DNA of 64,000 nucleotides from Thiosulfatimonas sediminis (GTDB taxonomy: Bacteria; Pseudomonadota; Gammaproteobacteria; Thiomicrospirales; Thiomicrospiraceae): NCBI RefSeq assembly GCF_011398355.1, contig NZ_AP021889.1:372001-436000 (forward strand), written 5' to 3'. Below, in pieces: positions 47,613-56,273 of this stretch; positions within the stretch are counted from its first letter, which is position 1; each line of letters starts with the position of its first letter. A model generated the notes under the pieces. The model did no database searches. It had not been told where the DNA came from and saw only the letters and a list, made by a program, of their open reading frames with translations. The position numbers and the translations under genes are program-made.

Positions 47613-47954
47613 GTGACCGAAAAGAAAACCGTTATAGAGTTCCCGCTTTCTGTGAAATCGGCTAAGACGATTATTCAAGACTTGGCTGAGCACCATAGCA
47701 GTAGCATTAAATTAAGTAGCCATTGCCGCCAACGAATGCGGGAACGCGGGGTAACTATCAGGCAGATATTTCAAGTGCTCAAATGCCCACATAGCCAAAT
47801 GACAGAGTAACCGCACCAAACGGCCGCGGGGAGTTGGAAATTTAATTTAAAAGGCTTTGCTAGTGGTGACAGGGTAGAGGTAGTTATAGACCTGAAAAAC
47901 AGCGAATACGACCCAAGCGCCTATCTGGTAACCGTCATTATTAAGGAGTTTTAA
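47613..47954 (+). pseudogene. DUF4258-type toxin, interrupted by a nonsense codon
   Basis: The first 65 codons (GTG 47613 to TAA 47808-47810) encode HCRQRMRERGVTIRQIFQVL, the typical DUF4258 helix. In the same frame, right after the stop, coding resumes with AAGSWKFNLKGFASGDRVEVVIDL and ends at 47954 with a VTVIIKEF strand, which is the C-terminal beta sheet of the family. One base change at TAA would restore a 113-aa protein. DUF4258 proteins often pair with HTH antitoxins and are RelE/BrnT-like. The intact downstream antitoxin begins 2 bp later. Confidence 0.78.
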
Positions 47955-47956
47955 CC

Positions 47957-48403
47957 ATGTACCACTATACAGACAGCGGCCTAGATAACATCTACTTGGA
48001 GAATGGTTATCAGCTTGAAAACATGGATGATGAAGAGTATTTAAGCATTCACCATATGGATGAATTGCACGCGGCGATTGGCGGGCTATTGGTTGAAAAA
48101 AGCGCCCCCTTAACCGCTAATGAGTTCCGTTACCTAAGAACGGAGTTAAACCTTTCTCAAAAGGCGCTTGGGGGTGTATTGGGTGTCGATAGCCAAACCG
48201 TGGCCCGTTGGGAAAAAGCAGAAACACAAATCCCGCGCACTAGCGATGTCGTGCTAAGGGCGTATTTCTTGGAGTCGCAGAACCAAACAAGTTCGATTGC
48301 TTATCTTTTAAAGATGCTTTCGGAAAGTGAAGCCATGCAAGAGGCCGAACAGATCACCCTAGAAGAAATTAACGACCATTGGCAAGCCAAGCGAACCGCC
48401 TAA
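47957..48403 (+). CDS. HTH (XRE-type) antitoxin/regulator
   Basis: 148 aa. N-terminal MYHYTDSGLDNIYLENGY segment, as in the antitoxin partners of DUF4258 toxins, then a Cro/CI-type helix-turn-helix (about 58-105; LNLSQKALGGVLGVDSQTVARWEK). Probably represses its own operon at the two palindromes at 47574-47603. Shine-Dalgarno AAGGAG lies inside the end of the toxin gene. It stays intact although the toxin is broken. Confidence 0.8.
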   Translation: MYHYTDSGLDNIYLENGYQLENMDDEEYLSIHHMDELHAAIGGLLVEKSAPLTANEFRYLRTELNLSQKALGGVLGVDSQTVARWEKAETQIPRTSDVVLRAYFLESQNQTSSIAYLLKMLSESEAMQEAEQITLEEINDHWQAKRTA

Positions 48404-48415
48404 CCGAGTAGATCA

Positions 48416-48442
48416 GCGCCCCCGATTGTGGGGCGTTGTTGT
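48416..48442 (+). terminator. Element A terminator hairpin, copy 2
   Basis: Same CGCCCC-CGATTGT-GGGGCG hairpin as at 47519. The following stretch to 48685 holds no gene I can support. Confidence 0.7.
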
Positions 48443-48685
48443 TTCTGGGGGTGGGGTTTATGTTTTGGCCACGGTTCCCGAAAAGCGGCCGCCTGTAATC
48501 GCCACCACGCCACGAACTGGAACCGGTTAGGGTATTATTGGCCAAGGTCGGCCGGTTCGCCCCCTCTCAAGTAAAGCCCGCTGTAATTTCCCGCTATCTC
48601 TATCGAAGTGATAACATTCCTATAGAGCGCAATAGACGCGATAACACAAGAAACCCGCCACCAATAGGCGGGGCATGGCTTAAAT

Positions 48686-49621
48686 TTGATAAAACCGACT
48701 AAAGCTAAACAGGCGCTTTTATTGGCGGAGTTTTGGTTTTGGTGGTTGGAGGCTTCAATTTTGATTGAACTAAATCAAAAAAGTAGTTGCGAAAGAAGAC
48801 GTGAGGAAGCGGATAGAGAGTTCCAGTTGTATGAAAAACTTGGAGCATGTAATACGTTTTCTGAGTTGGTTGGTGCAATTGGGTTTGATCTGGATAAATA
48901 TAAAAATTTAGAATTAACACCAAAAGATTTAGCAGAAAACTTAGAGTTAAGAGGGTGGCTTTTAAATAGATTACATCATGAAGATGCCGGTTATATGATT
49001 CCGTTTAACGATCAATCAGAACAAAGAAAAGCTGAAATGATTGTTTGCCACTTTGAAAGCCCCATTACTTTTGATAGCCGGTCACATTGGCAAAGCTCTA
49101 CTCCCGTTTTAAAACTTAATACCAGTTTTTCTGAAATATCACCAACACCTAATGGAAAGGTTTTTAAAGTCTCATCAGATAGTAATGATTACTCCGTGCC
49201 TGAAAGACTTTTTCTTGGTATTAATCCTTATGCATCTAAGTCATTGATAATAGAGCAAATAGAGTTGTTCATTGAGAAGCAAAGGGAAGAGTTGAGAAGT
49301 AAATTCCCAAAATTTGAAAATAGGCAAAATAGGTCAATGGATGACCAATCCAAAGCTACCAGTGAGGTTTTATCAAAGAAGGTATTACAGGCTTTGGATT
49401 TGTGGATTTTGTGGGCTTATGCTGATTTGTTTTCTTTTGAAGTGGCATATCATCAAGGATACATAAGGCCAAGCGACCAAGTTTTTCATAACCGTTTAGA
49501 AATTTTAGAAATCTTGTTTGAAGACTTTGAAGAACTCCCGAGTAGGCCAAAAAATTGGGAGGTTTTTTTTCAAGATTGCTTAAACATTGAATTTATCAAA
49601 TGGTTAAGGGCTAATGAATAA
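48686..49621 (+). CDS. Uncharacterised 311-aa cargo protein (DUF6387-like)
   Basis: 311 aa, TTG start without a good Shine-Dalgarno, so the true start is uncertain. Soluble, helix-rich. The segment LGINPYASKSLIIEQIELFIEKQREELR followed later by LDLWILWAYADLF resembles the layout of DUF6387 proteins found on integrative elements and satellites; this is a weak resemblance by eye. The gene is visibly more AT-rich than its element neighbours, which suggests separate acquisition. It lies between the toxin-antitoxin module and AlpA, in the cargo zone. Function unknown; possibly defence-related. Confidence 0.6.
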   Translation: MIKPTKAKQALLLAEFWFWWLEASILIELNQKSSCERRREEADREFQLYEKLGACNTFSELVGAIGFDLDKYKNLELTPKDLAENLELRGWLLNRLHHEDAGYMIPFNDQSEQRKAEMIVCHFESPITFDSRSHWQSSTPVLKLNTSFSEISPTPNGKVFKVSSDSNDYSVPERLFLGINPYASKSLIIEQIELFIEKQREELRSKFPKFENRQNRSMDDQSKATSEVLSKKVLQALDLWILWAYADLFSFEVAYHQGYIRPSDQVFHNRLEILEILFEDFEELPSRPKNWEVFFQDCLNIEFIKWLRANE

Positions 49622-49633
49622 ATACAGAACTGA

Positions 49634-49744
49634 GTTGTTGCAATGCAACCGACATAAAAAACATTTTTTGTGTCATTCCGTTTAACCTGATTAATTTTTA
49701 ACAATACCCCTCAAGAGCCGCGCATACACAAGTTGCACGGCTCT
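49634..49744 (+). promoter_or_regulatory. alpA leader with palindrome and hairpin
   Basis: A 13-bp palindrome GTTGCAATGCAAC at about 49635 and a later hairpin AGAGCCG (49714-49720) / CGGCTCT (49738-49744) precede alpA. Candidate operator and leader RNA structure controlling the replication operon; P4 uses a leader RNA for immunity, but similarity to it is only positional. Confidence 0.4.
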
Positions 49745-49778
49745 ACTTTCGATAACCCCGAAATAGAGAGGTATTGCT

Positions 49779-50063
49779 ATGAATGCAACCCCACGAACTC
49801 AAGCGGCTAATGTGGTGCCGATTACCGGCCCAAGCCCTGAGAACCATCAACCCGCCCCCGAGTTGCCACCGTTTGGCAAGCTTATCCGAATTACTGAGGT
49901 GAGCCAGATCACCACGCTAAGTAAGTCGCAAATCTATAAGCTAGTCCGTTCCGGCAAATTCCCACCGCCTATTAAGCTATCTGAAAACACCAGTGTTTGG
50001 GATAGTACAGCCGTTTACCAGTTTATTGATGACCGCAAGAAAGCGGCACAAGGGGGCGAATAA
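49779..50063 (+). CDS. alpA: AlpA family phage/satellite regulator
   Basis: 94 aa. Proline-rich start, then the AlpA/Vis winged HTH (about 34-90; IRITEVSQITTLSKSQIYKLVRSGKFPPPIKL, WDSTAVYQFID). P4 Vis and AlpA activate or repress integrase and late genes. First gene of a chain in which each gene overlaps or abuts the next up to the DUF927 gene. The stop TAA overlaps the next ATG by one base. Confidence 0.88.
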   Translation: MNATPRTQAANVVPITGPSPENHQPAPELPPFGKLIRITEVSQITTLSKSQIYKLVRSGKFPPPIKLSENTSVWDSTAVYQFIDDRKKAAQGGE

Positions 50064-50659
50064 TGGCCACCTATCTACTGGAAAGCTTGCACCCGCGCCC
50101 GAAAGCCGCTAGCATTACAAGCCTAACTAAAAACAGTAACACGCAATGCCATGCGTCTAACTTGGCTTTTTTTGTGCCCAAAATCCGCGCTATTCTCAGT
50201 GCTATGGGTATGGAAAACCGTAACCGTATTTCAAAATATGGTCGGGTTAAAGGACGAATAAAAGACCTTTTCGAAGGGAATAAGTCCAGTCGTGTTACTG
50301 CGATTAGTGATACCCGACCGCCTGCAACTAAAACAGGCGGAAACACTAAAACAGTAACGGAGGCCTATCACATGGCTAATTCATCTTTTACCCGCGAAAC
50401 CGTGGGGCAATTCTCGTTTTCTATTAATCTGCCTGAAAACAGCTTTATTAAGCGGTTTATTGCCGTGTCGTTGGCCGGTGCTTGGTCCTTGTCTATTGAG
50501 ACCGAAAGCGGGCAAATTGCCACGATTCAAAACCATGCCACCAAATCCCCGCGCTACTTTGAAACACTGGATAGCCTAGCCATTTGGTTAGCTTCTCAAG
50601 GTGTGCCACAAATGCAGGTCATGCTACCGAATGCGGTAACGGTAGGAGGGGCTGAGTAA
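50063..50659 (+). CDS. Satellite protein with nested start (Ash/Icd-like position)
   Basis: 198 aa. The N-terminal half (to about 100) is basic, with CHASNLAFFVPKIRAILSAMG; genes here in P4-like satellites are often annotated as Ash or Icd-like. A second in-frame ATG at 50372 has a strong Shine-Dalgarno (GGAGG) and would give a 95-aa protein starting MANSSF with a compact beta-rich fold. Two products from one frame are plausible. I do not recognise the C-terminal part. Overlaps both neighbours by one base. Confidence 0.6.
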   Translation: MATYLLESLHPRPKAASITSLTKNSNTQCHASNLAFFVPKIRAILSAMGMENRNRISKYGRVKGRIKDLFEGNKSSRVTAISDTRPPATKTGGNTKTVTEAYHMANSSFTRETVGQFSFSINLPENSFIKRFIAVSLAGAWSLSIETESGQIATIQNHATKSPRYFETLDSLAIWLASQGVPQMQVMLPNAVTVGGAE

Positions 50660-51015
50660 TGAAAACAGTAATTACACAACTTAGCGCCCTTGGCTTTAAT
50701 CAAGCCTGCCAGAAGATCAGAGAGGGTAAAGCGACCATTGAAGAAGTGGACCAACTCGACAATCTTACAGCTACGTTATTCGATGAAGTCGAAAACGCTT
50801 TAATTAGTATGCAATCCCATGCAAGCGCCTTTCAGTCTGCTTGTGAAGAGAATGAAGGCGGATTGTTTAACCCTGCCCGTGATGGTTTGAATTTTGGTAT
50901 CTGGCTAGAGAATCAAGCCGCCACGATGCAAGAAATGCTCTTTATGGCGAACGAGGCGCGCGCTTTGGTTGATCGCTTTAATTTGGAGTTTAAAGAAAGC
51001 GGGGGTGTTAAGTAA
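50659..51015 (+). CDS. Hypothetical satellite protein
   Basis: 118 aa, acidic, all-alpha (KIREGKATIEEVDQLDNLTATLFDEVENAL...). No recognised family. Stop and start codons overlap by one base on both sides, so it is translated as part of the alpA-primase chain. Confidence 0.65.
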   Translation: MKTVITQLSALGFNQACQKIREGKATIEEVDQLDNLTATLFDEVENALISMQSHASAFQSACEENEGGLFNPARDGLNFGIWLENQAATMQEMLFMANEARALVDRFNLEFKESGGVK

Positions 51016-51296
51016 TGGATAAGCAAACCAAGATTTTGAATCACCTGCAACAGTTCTTTTTCAACAGCCGCGACCCGTTAAAAGGGTTCTTTACCTTGTC
51101 GGATAAAGGTACAACATACCGCGCTTGGGATTTTGTTTGCACGCCTGATAAGTCAGTCGCTAAAAACCGAGCTACCCGAGAAAAAGTTGAGTTTACGAGT
51201 CTTAATGCGGTGGCTGAATGGGCGGCCGGAATGGATTTTGAAGGGGCGTTTATTTCCTTTGATAAGCAAAGAAAGGAGGGCGCAACCGATGAATAA
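51015..51296 (+). CDS. Hypothetical satellite protein
   Basis: 93 aa, mixed alpha/beta, with YRAWDFVCTPDKSVAKNRATRE in the middle. Unknown family. Overlaps the next gene by 8 bp (ATG at 51289), whose Shine-Dalgarno AAAGGAGG lies inside this gene. Confidence 0.6.
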   Translation: MDKQTKILNHLQQFFFNSRDPLKGFFTLSDKGTTYRAWDFVCTPDKSVAKNRATREKVEFTSLNAVAEWAAGMDFEGAFISFDKQRKEGATDE

Positions 51297-51549
51297 CGCG
51301 ATTAAGTTCAATATGCGCCAAGTGCTATTACGCGAGTTTGGCGGCTATGAAATCAAGCGTATGCCTCCGATTGTATTTGATAACCGGTGGCGTTCGTTTA
51401 ATGCGGTCCGCGATGGTCAAACCGCGCGCTTTATTGTGCTAATGGATGCTGAGAGAAAAGTTTGTGTTATCCAACAGGCCAAGGGCGGCAAGGTGCATAA
51501 GTTTTCTTATGCCAATATGAGCGATAAGCAGGGGGTGATTAATGGGTAA
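51289..51549 (+). CDS. Hypothetical satellite protein
   Basis: 86 aa, basic, beta-rich (FNMRQVLLREFGGYEIKRMPP...). The ATG at 51289 has a strong Shine-Dalgarno (AAAGGAGG); the longer frame from 51133 lies inside the previous gene and is rejected. Unknown function. Overlaps the next gene by 8 bp. Confidence 0.6.
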   Translation: MNNAIKFNMRQVLLREFGGYEIKRMPPIVFDNRWRSFNAVRDGQTARFIVLMDAERKVCVIQQAKGGKVHKFSYANMSDKQGVING

Positions 51550-51925
51550 GCAAGCCGAAATGAAACCAAATTTAGCAACGATGACTGCGGCATTTATTGG
51601 AACGGAATTGGCTCCTAGTGATGACCAGTTAAATACTTGTTATCGTGCCCATAAACAAGCCTTAGAGAGTGTTATTAAGGCGAATGCTATTCGCGGTTTT
51701 GTAGCTCCACAGCTATTGGAAACCTACCGAGATTTATTCTTTTATTCTGATACTGGAAATCACCTGACCTTTAACCAGAATCGACGTGATTTGATGCAAA
51801 ATGCCGTGAATATTCTAGGGCACTTTGAGAAGCCACCATTTAAACCGAATAACGGAATGACTACTGCAAATCTTGAACGCTTAGCCGCGTCTGGGTTTGC
51901 TTTGGTTATGCTGTTGAATGGGTAA
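51542..51925 (+). CDS. Hypothetical satellite protein
   Basis: 127 aa, helical, with a conserved-looking YRAHKQALESVIKANAIRGFVAPQLLETYRDLF segment. I do not recognise the family. Directly precedes the primase (10-bp gap). Confidence 0.6.
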   Translation: MGKQAEMKPNLATMTAAFIGTELAPSDDQLNTCYRAHKQALESVIKANAIRGFVAPQLLETYRDLFFYSDTGNHLTFNQNRRDLMQNAVNILGHFEKPPFKPNNGMTTANLERLAASGFALVMLLNG

Positions 51926-51935
51926 AGGGGGGAGT

Positions 51936-53027
51936 ATGAGAGTAGATCACGAACCTTTAGACCTTGTTACCGTGGTTTTCATGTTGACGTATATCAGTGC
52001 GAACTGTGACCGTGAAACATGGACCCGCGTTCTCATGGCGATTAAATCCGAGTTTGGCGAAGAAGGTAAACAAGTGGCCCACGATTGGAGCGCCACAGCT
52101 GAGAGTTTTAAACAGGATGCTTTTAACGCGACTTGGAAAAGCATTAAAGCCGGTGGCGGTGTCACGATTGCTACGTTGGTGAGTATGGCCAAGGATAACG
52201 GCTTTCAATTCGCCCCCATTAGCAAAGAGGATAAGGCCCGCTTTAAGGCTGAGGAAAAACAGCGCAAGGAACAGCGTAAGCGAGAAGAAGCGGAACAGGC
52301 TAAGCAAACGGCATTGAATCAACAGGCGGCAAAATTAAATGCTTTAGAGGTGTTAAGCCGTGCGATTAGATGCAATCCTGAGCACCCATATTTGATAAAA
52401 AAAGGGGTTGCCGGAGCACCCCTAGAAAATATCTATCAAATTGGCTTAAATTTGATTATCCCAGTATATCAGTTCACCGGTGAATATCGCCAAATTAAAC
52501 ACCTCTATGAGCCAAATCAAGCCGCCCCCTTGTATGAGCCGTGGAACTTGCAACAGATCAGCGCCACCGGCTTTAAGTGGTTTTTAAAAGGTGGGCGCGT
52601 TAAGGGTGGCTTTTATCCGGTCCGCTTGAATGATGACTCTAACGAGTTCATTTTGTGCGAGGGTTTGGCCACGGGTTTAGCGATTGCGGGGTTTTATGAA
52701 CGCTCTAGCAATGTGATTTGCGCGTTTAATGCCGGTAATCTCAAGAGCGTGGCCCTTGCCTTTAAGCGTGCTTACCCTGCCGGTGTGTTTACCATTGCGG
52801 CCGATAATGACCGCGACACGGAACGCGCCAAGGGGGTGAATGTCGGGATTGAGAAAGCTAAGTGCGCGGCCGGTGCGATTGATTGCGCTTATAACTATCC
52901 TGAGTTTGCCGAAGGTGAAGCGGGTAGCGATTGGAACGACCGCTTTTTGTTAGATCACCCGCAAGGTTTGCCAGTGCCAGAAATCGGCCGCGGGGTTGAT
53001 GTTCGCACTAATGGGGGCGGCTTATGA
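51936..53027 (+). CDS. Phage/plasmid primase: PriCT_2 + TOPRIM
   Basis: 363 aa from ATG 51936 (Shine-Dalgarno AAAGGGGGGAG); an earlier ATG at 51918 sits in the previous gene's end. N-terminal PriCT_2 region (about 8-85; ISANCDRETWTRVLMAIKSEFG), a Lys/Glu-rich coiled linker (about 95-125), and a TOPRIM catalytic domain (about 225-330) with EFILCEGLATGLAI (catalytic Glu) and TIAADNDRD (DxD). The last 4 bp overlap the DUF927 gene. Primase for autonomous replication of the element. Confidence 0.88.
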   Translation: MRVDHEPLDLVTVVFMLTYISANCDRETWTRVLMAIKSEFGEEGKQVAHDWSATAESFKQDAFNATWKSIKAGGGVTIATLVSMAKDNGFQFAPISKEDKARFKAEEKQRKEQRKREEAEQAKQTALNQQAAKLNALEVLSRAIRCNPEHPYLIKKGVAGAPLENIYQIGLNLIIPVYQFTGEYRQIKHLYEPNQAAPLYEPWNLQQISATGFKWFLKGGRVKGGFYPVRLNDDSNEFILCEGLATGLAIAGFYERSSNVICAFNAGNLKSVALAFKRAYPAGVFTIAADNDRDTERAKGVNVGIEKAKCAAGAIDCAYNYPEFAEGEAGSDWNDRFLLDHPQGLPVPEIGRGVDVRTNGGGL

Positions 53028-53326
53028 GTGAATCGAATCTAGTGGACGGTAAGGCCAAGTTTCAGAAAGCCCAAAGCGATACGTTTTATAAGGGCGTGAA
53101 TCTGGTTGAAGGTTTTGAGATTGGCGTTAATGGCCTGTTTTATAAGGACCCGAACAACGAGAACGCGGCACCGGTGCCGATATGTTCGGATTTGAAAGTA
53201 TCTGCGATTACCTGCGACACGGAGGCCAATAACTGGGGCTATGTGTTGGAATTTAAGGACCGCTTAGGCCGCTTGAAAAAATGGGTAATGCCTGCGGAGT
53301 TATTGGGCGGGCGTGGTGATACCTTG

Positions 53327-53329
53327 CAC
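53327..53329 (+). repeat. 3-bp target duplication of IS3 copy 1 (left)
   Basis: CAC at 53327-53329 is repeated at 54568-54570, flanking the element. Confidence 0.85.
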
Positions 53330-53396
53330 TGAACTGGTCTAATAGCAGTGGACACTTTTATAAGAGACAATAGATGTTGTCGAACTAGGAGTGATC

Positions 53397-53687
53397 ATGA
53401 GTCAAAAGAGAACTTATAAAACTTACACCGATGAGTTTAAAAAAGAAGCCGTCGCGTTGGTAACGGATCAAGGTTACAGTGTGGCAGAGGCGGCTGAATC
53501 CTTAGGTGTCAGAACGAATTTGATTTACAAGTGGAAAGAGAAGTTTGAAGCCCAAGCCAATGGGTCAGCACTGAGTCAGGATGAACGCGCTGAGTTGAAA
53601 CAGTTGCGCGCTGAAAACAAGCGCTTAAAACTCGAAAAAGAGATCTTAAAAAAAGCTTCAGCCCTTCTGGCGCAAGACATCCGATAA
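53397..53687 (+). CDS. IS3 OrfA (HTH)
   Basis: 96 aa. HTH_Tnp_1 DNA-binding domain (about 5-55) and a leucine-zipper-like coil (about 60-85). ATG 53397 has Shine-Dalgarno AGGAG. A run of seven A at 53648-53654, in phase A-AAA-AAA, is a classic -1 slip site; the -1 frame is open from there into OrfB, so an OrfAB transposase fusion is expected. Confidence 0.92.
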   Translation: MSQKRTYKTYTDEFKKEAVALVTDQGYSVAEAAESLGVRTNLIYKWKEKFEAQANGSALSQDERAELKQLRAENKRLKLEKEILKKASALLAQDIR

Positions 53688-53698
53688 CGTTTTCATTC

Positions 53699-54559
53699 AT
53701 GGATGAATTGATTCAGGAGGGCTTGCCAGTTAAGCCTGTGAGCCAAGTGTTGAAACTCAGTCGTTCAGGCTATTACGCATGGAAAAAACGACCTAAAAAG
53801 GCAATCAAGACAGAACAACTTGAACTCTATCGTACAGCCAAACAGCTCTTCAAAGAGAGCCGTGACAGTTTGGGCTCTCGTGAACTCGCCAAAGCCCTTC
53901 GTAAGGCTGGGTTTCTCGTCAGCCGAGAGAAAGCACGTCGGCTCATGAAAACACTGGGATTAGTCGTCAAACAGCGTCGAGCTTATAAAATAACGACTAA
54001 GCGTAACCTGACACATCGAGTGGCGGATAACTTGGTTAAGATGAAGTTCAATCCAAGCGCGATGAATCAAGTTTGGGCAGGCGATATTACCTACTTGAAA
54101 ACACCTGAAGGTTGGCTGTATTTGAGTGTCGTAATGGACCTGTATTCTCGCCGCATTATCGGTTGGGCCGTGAGTGAACGAATGACGGTCGAACTCGTCA
54201 TGCAATCCTTACAGCAAGCGTATTGGCTACGAGGGCATCCCAAAGGCGTGATTTTTCACAGTGATCGTGGTTCTCAGTACACGAGCAAACGGTTTGCCAC
54301 ACTACTGGCTAAGCAAAATATGACAGCCTCTATGGGCGATGTCGGAGCCTGTTGGGATAATGCCGTTGTTGAACGATTTTTTGGCAGCTTAAAACATGAC
54401 TGGCTGTTTAAAGCCTATCATCCAACACGCGAGAGCATGAAAAAAGACGTAGCAGATTACATGCGTTACTACAACTTAAAAAGGCTTCATACTGCGAACG
54501 GTGATTTGACGCCGATTGAGTATGAAAATTGTAAAAACCAAGTGTCCAAAAAAGCTTGA
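53699..54559 (+). CDS. IS3 OrfB transposase (DDE)
   Basis: 286 aa. HTH_21 region, then the rve integrase core with DDE: D in WAGDITYL, D in FHSDRGSQYTS and E in AVVERFFGSLK. The frame is -1 relative to OrfA and also open upstream of its own ATG, which supports translation as an OrfAB fusion by programmed frameshift. Appears intact. Confidence 0.95.
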   Translation: MDELIQEGLPVKPVSQVLKLSRSGYYAWKKRPKKAIKTEQLELYRTAKQLFKESRDSLGSRELAKALRKAGFLVSREKARRLMKTLGLVVKQRRAYKITTKRNLTHRVADNLVKMKFNPSAMNQVWAGDITYLKTPEGWLYLSVVMDLYSRRIIGWAVSERMTVELVMQSLQQAYWLRGHPKGVIFHSDRGSQYTSKRFATLLAKQNMTASMGDVGACWDNAVVERFFGSLKHDWLFKAYHPTRESMKKDVADYMRYYNLKRLHTANGDLTPIEYENCKNQVSKKA

Positions 54560-56130
54560 CCAGAACACACAGTACGCTTTTGAATATGGGGGTGCGTGGT
54601 CTGAATACGCCACGGGCTAAAAATCTATTCAATCAGTATGTGCAGTTTAACCCTGTGCAAGAGGTGATTACCTGTACCAACAAAACAGGGTGGAACCTAG
54701 AGAACAGCGTTTATGTATTGCCTGATCGGACCATTAGCCCGCCCGATGCAAAAGAGGTGGTTTATCAAAGTGAGATACCGGCAAACCTAGGCTATGAGCA
54801 AAAAGGCACCTTGCAGGAGTGGAAAGATAATGTAAGCGCGTTTGCGGTAGGTAATAGCCGTATCTGTTTGGCGATATGTTCGGCCTTTGCCGCGCCTCTA
54901 CTTACCCTTACGGGCGACGAAGGGGGAGGATTTCATTTTCGTGGTGATAGTTCACAAGGTAAAACGCGGGCTTTATATGCGGCCGGTTCAGTTTGGGGAA
55001 GTCATCAGCGTAAACAGACGTGGCGGGCTACCAGTAACGGCCTAGAACTTACCGCTTATCAGCATAACGATAACTTGTTATTGCTTGATGAAATGAAGGA
55101 GATGCAAGCCAAAGAAATTGGGGCTACGGTTTATATGTTGGCTAATGGTGTGGCGAAAAAGCGGATGAATGAAGCAGTTCCGAGAACGTGGCGAACGTTG
55201 TTTCTCTCTACAGGAGAGCTCGATATAAATACGGCTTTAGCGTCTATAGGTGAGAAGGCCTATGCAGGCCACCATGTACGCCTAGTAGATATTGAAGCCA
55301 GATGCGGTGAGCATGGAATTTTTAATGTTTTGTTGGATGGGTTCAGCAATTCTGGAGAACAGGCAGAGGCATTGCTTCAAAACACAAATACTTATTATGG
55401 TGTTGCAGGTATTCAATTTATCGAACGGCTAATTCTCGAAAAAGAGGCTGTGCTACAGGCGATTAAAATTGCTCGAAAAGAGTTTATTGAGCGGTATTTG
55501 CCAAAGGATGCGAATAACCAGATTGGGCGCGTAATTAACCGCTTTGCTTTAGTAGCGGGTGTAGGTGAAGTGGCTACCCTTTGGGGGCTTACCGGTTGGC
55601 AACAGAACACCGCCTTTGAGTTGGTCGGAGAGTGTTTTAAGAACTGGATGTACAATCAGCCAAGTATTAGCGATTCAATCGAAGAACAGCAGGCCATAGA
55701 GCGTGTAAAAGCCTTTATTGAGAAGTTTAACGAGAGTGCTTTTTCAAGAGAGGATAACCACGAGAACCACCGGCCGAAAGTGATTAACAAATATGGTTAC
55801 ATCATTGACGACTTTGAGGCGAAAACAAACCTGTTTTGTTTTCAGTCGGGTTCGTTTGCTGAGGTGATACAGGGCCTTGACCGTAAAACGGTGATTAATG
55901 CGCTAACCAAGCACGGCTATATCAAGAAAGATAAACCGTACTTTTCTAAGAAACAACAGCGCACCATTAGCCCGAACACTTACACCATCAAGCGCCCTGA
56001 CCTTGATAATGGTAACGCTAAAGTTTACGCGATTTACGGCACGATTCTGAATCACGGTCACCATGAGGAAGAACCCGAGCCAGAACCAACGGCCTTGCCT
56101 GCTTAATCATTCCCGTTTCATTCACCCATT

Positions 56131-56155
56131 GCGCCCCCATTGCGGGGCGTTTGCT
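56131..56155 (+). terminator. Element A terminator hairpin, copy 3
   Basis: CGCCCC-CATTGC-GGGGCG, then TTTG; closely related to the copies at 47519 and 48416. It ends the replication operon after the DUF927 gene. Confidence 0.7.
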
Positions 56156-56273
56156 TATCTTCCGTCACATAGTCTTAGCCTTGTCTATTCGTAAGCGTCA
56201 ATTTACCCACATCTAAAATTCCTGAATAAAGTTCGTTATTCTTCTATGTGTTTTCAATCACAGGAGAATTTTG

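Larger units (their letters stand above)
53330..54567 (+). mobile_element. IS3-family insertion sequence, copy 1
   Basis: 1238 bp. Imperfect terminal inverted repeats of 26 bp starting TGAACTGGTC (left) and TGTTCTGGTC (right, complement), both ending in GTGGACAC/TTGGACAC-type sequence. CAC target duplication. Inserted inside the DUF927 gene of element A. A second copy of identical length lies at 61984-63221 in the opposite orientation. Confidence 0.95.
53024..56106 (+). pseudogene. DUF927 replication ATPase gene split by an IS3-family element
   Basis: The first 102 codons (53024-53329) give the DUF927 N terminus (PICSDLKVSAITCDTEANNWGYVLEFKDR). The IS3 element occupies 53330-54567. The gene resumes at 54571 and runs to 56106 with Walker A GDSSQGKT and Walker B LLLLDEM. 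Removing the IS and one CAC duplicate rejoins the frame exactly (GDTLH-STLLNMGVRG), giving about 614 aa. DUF927 proteins are AAA+-like ATPases/helicases encoded beside TOPRIM primases in satellites and plasmids. A TTG at 54556, inside the IS end, could still start a C-terminal 516-aa fragment. Confidence 0.88.
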
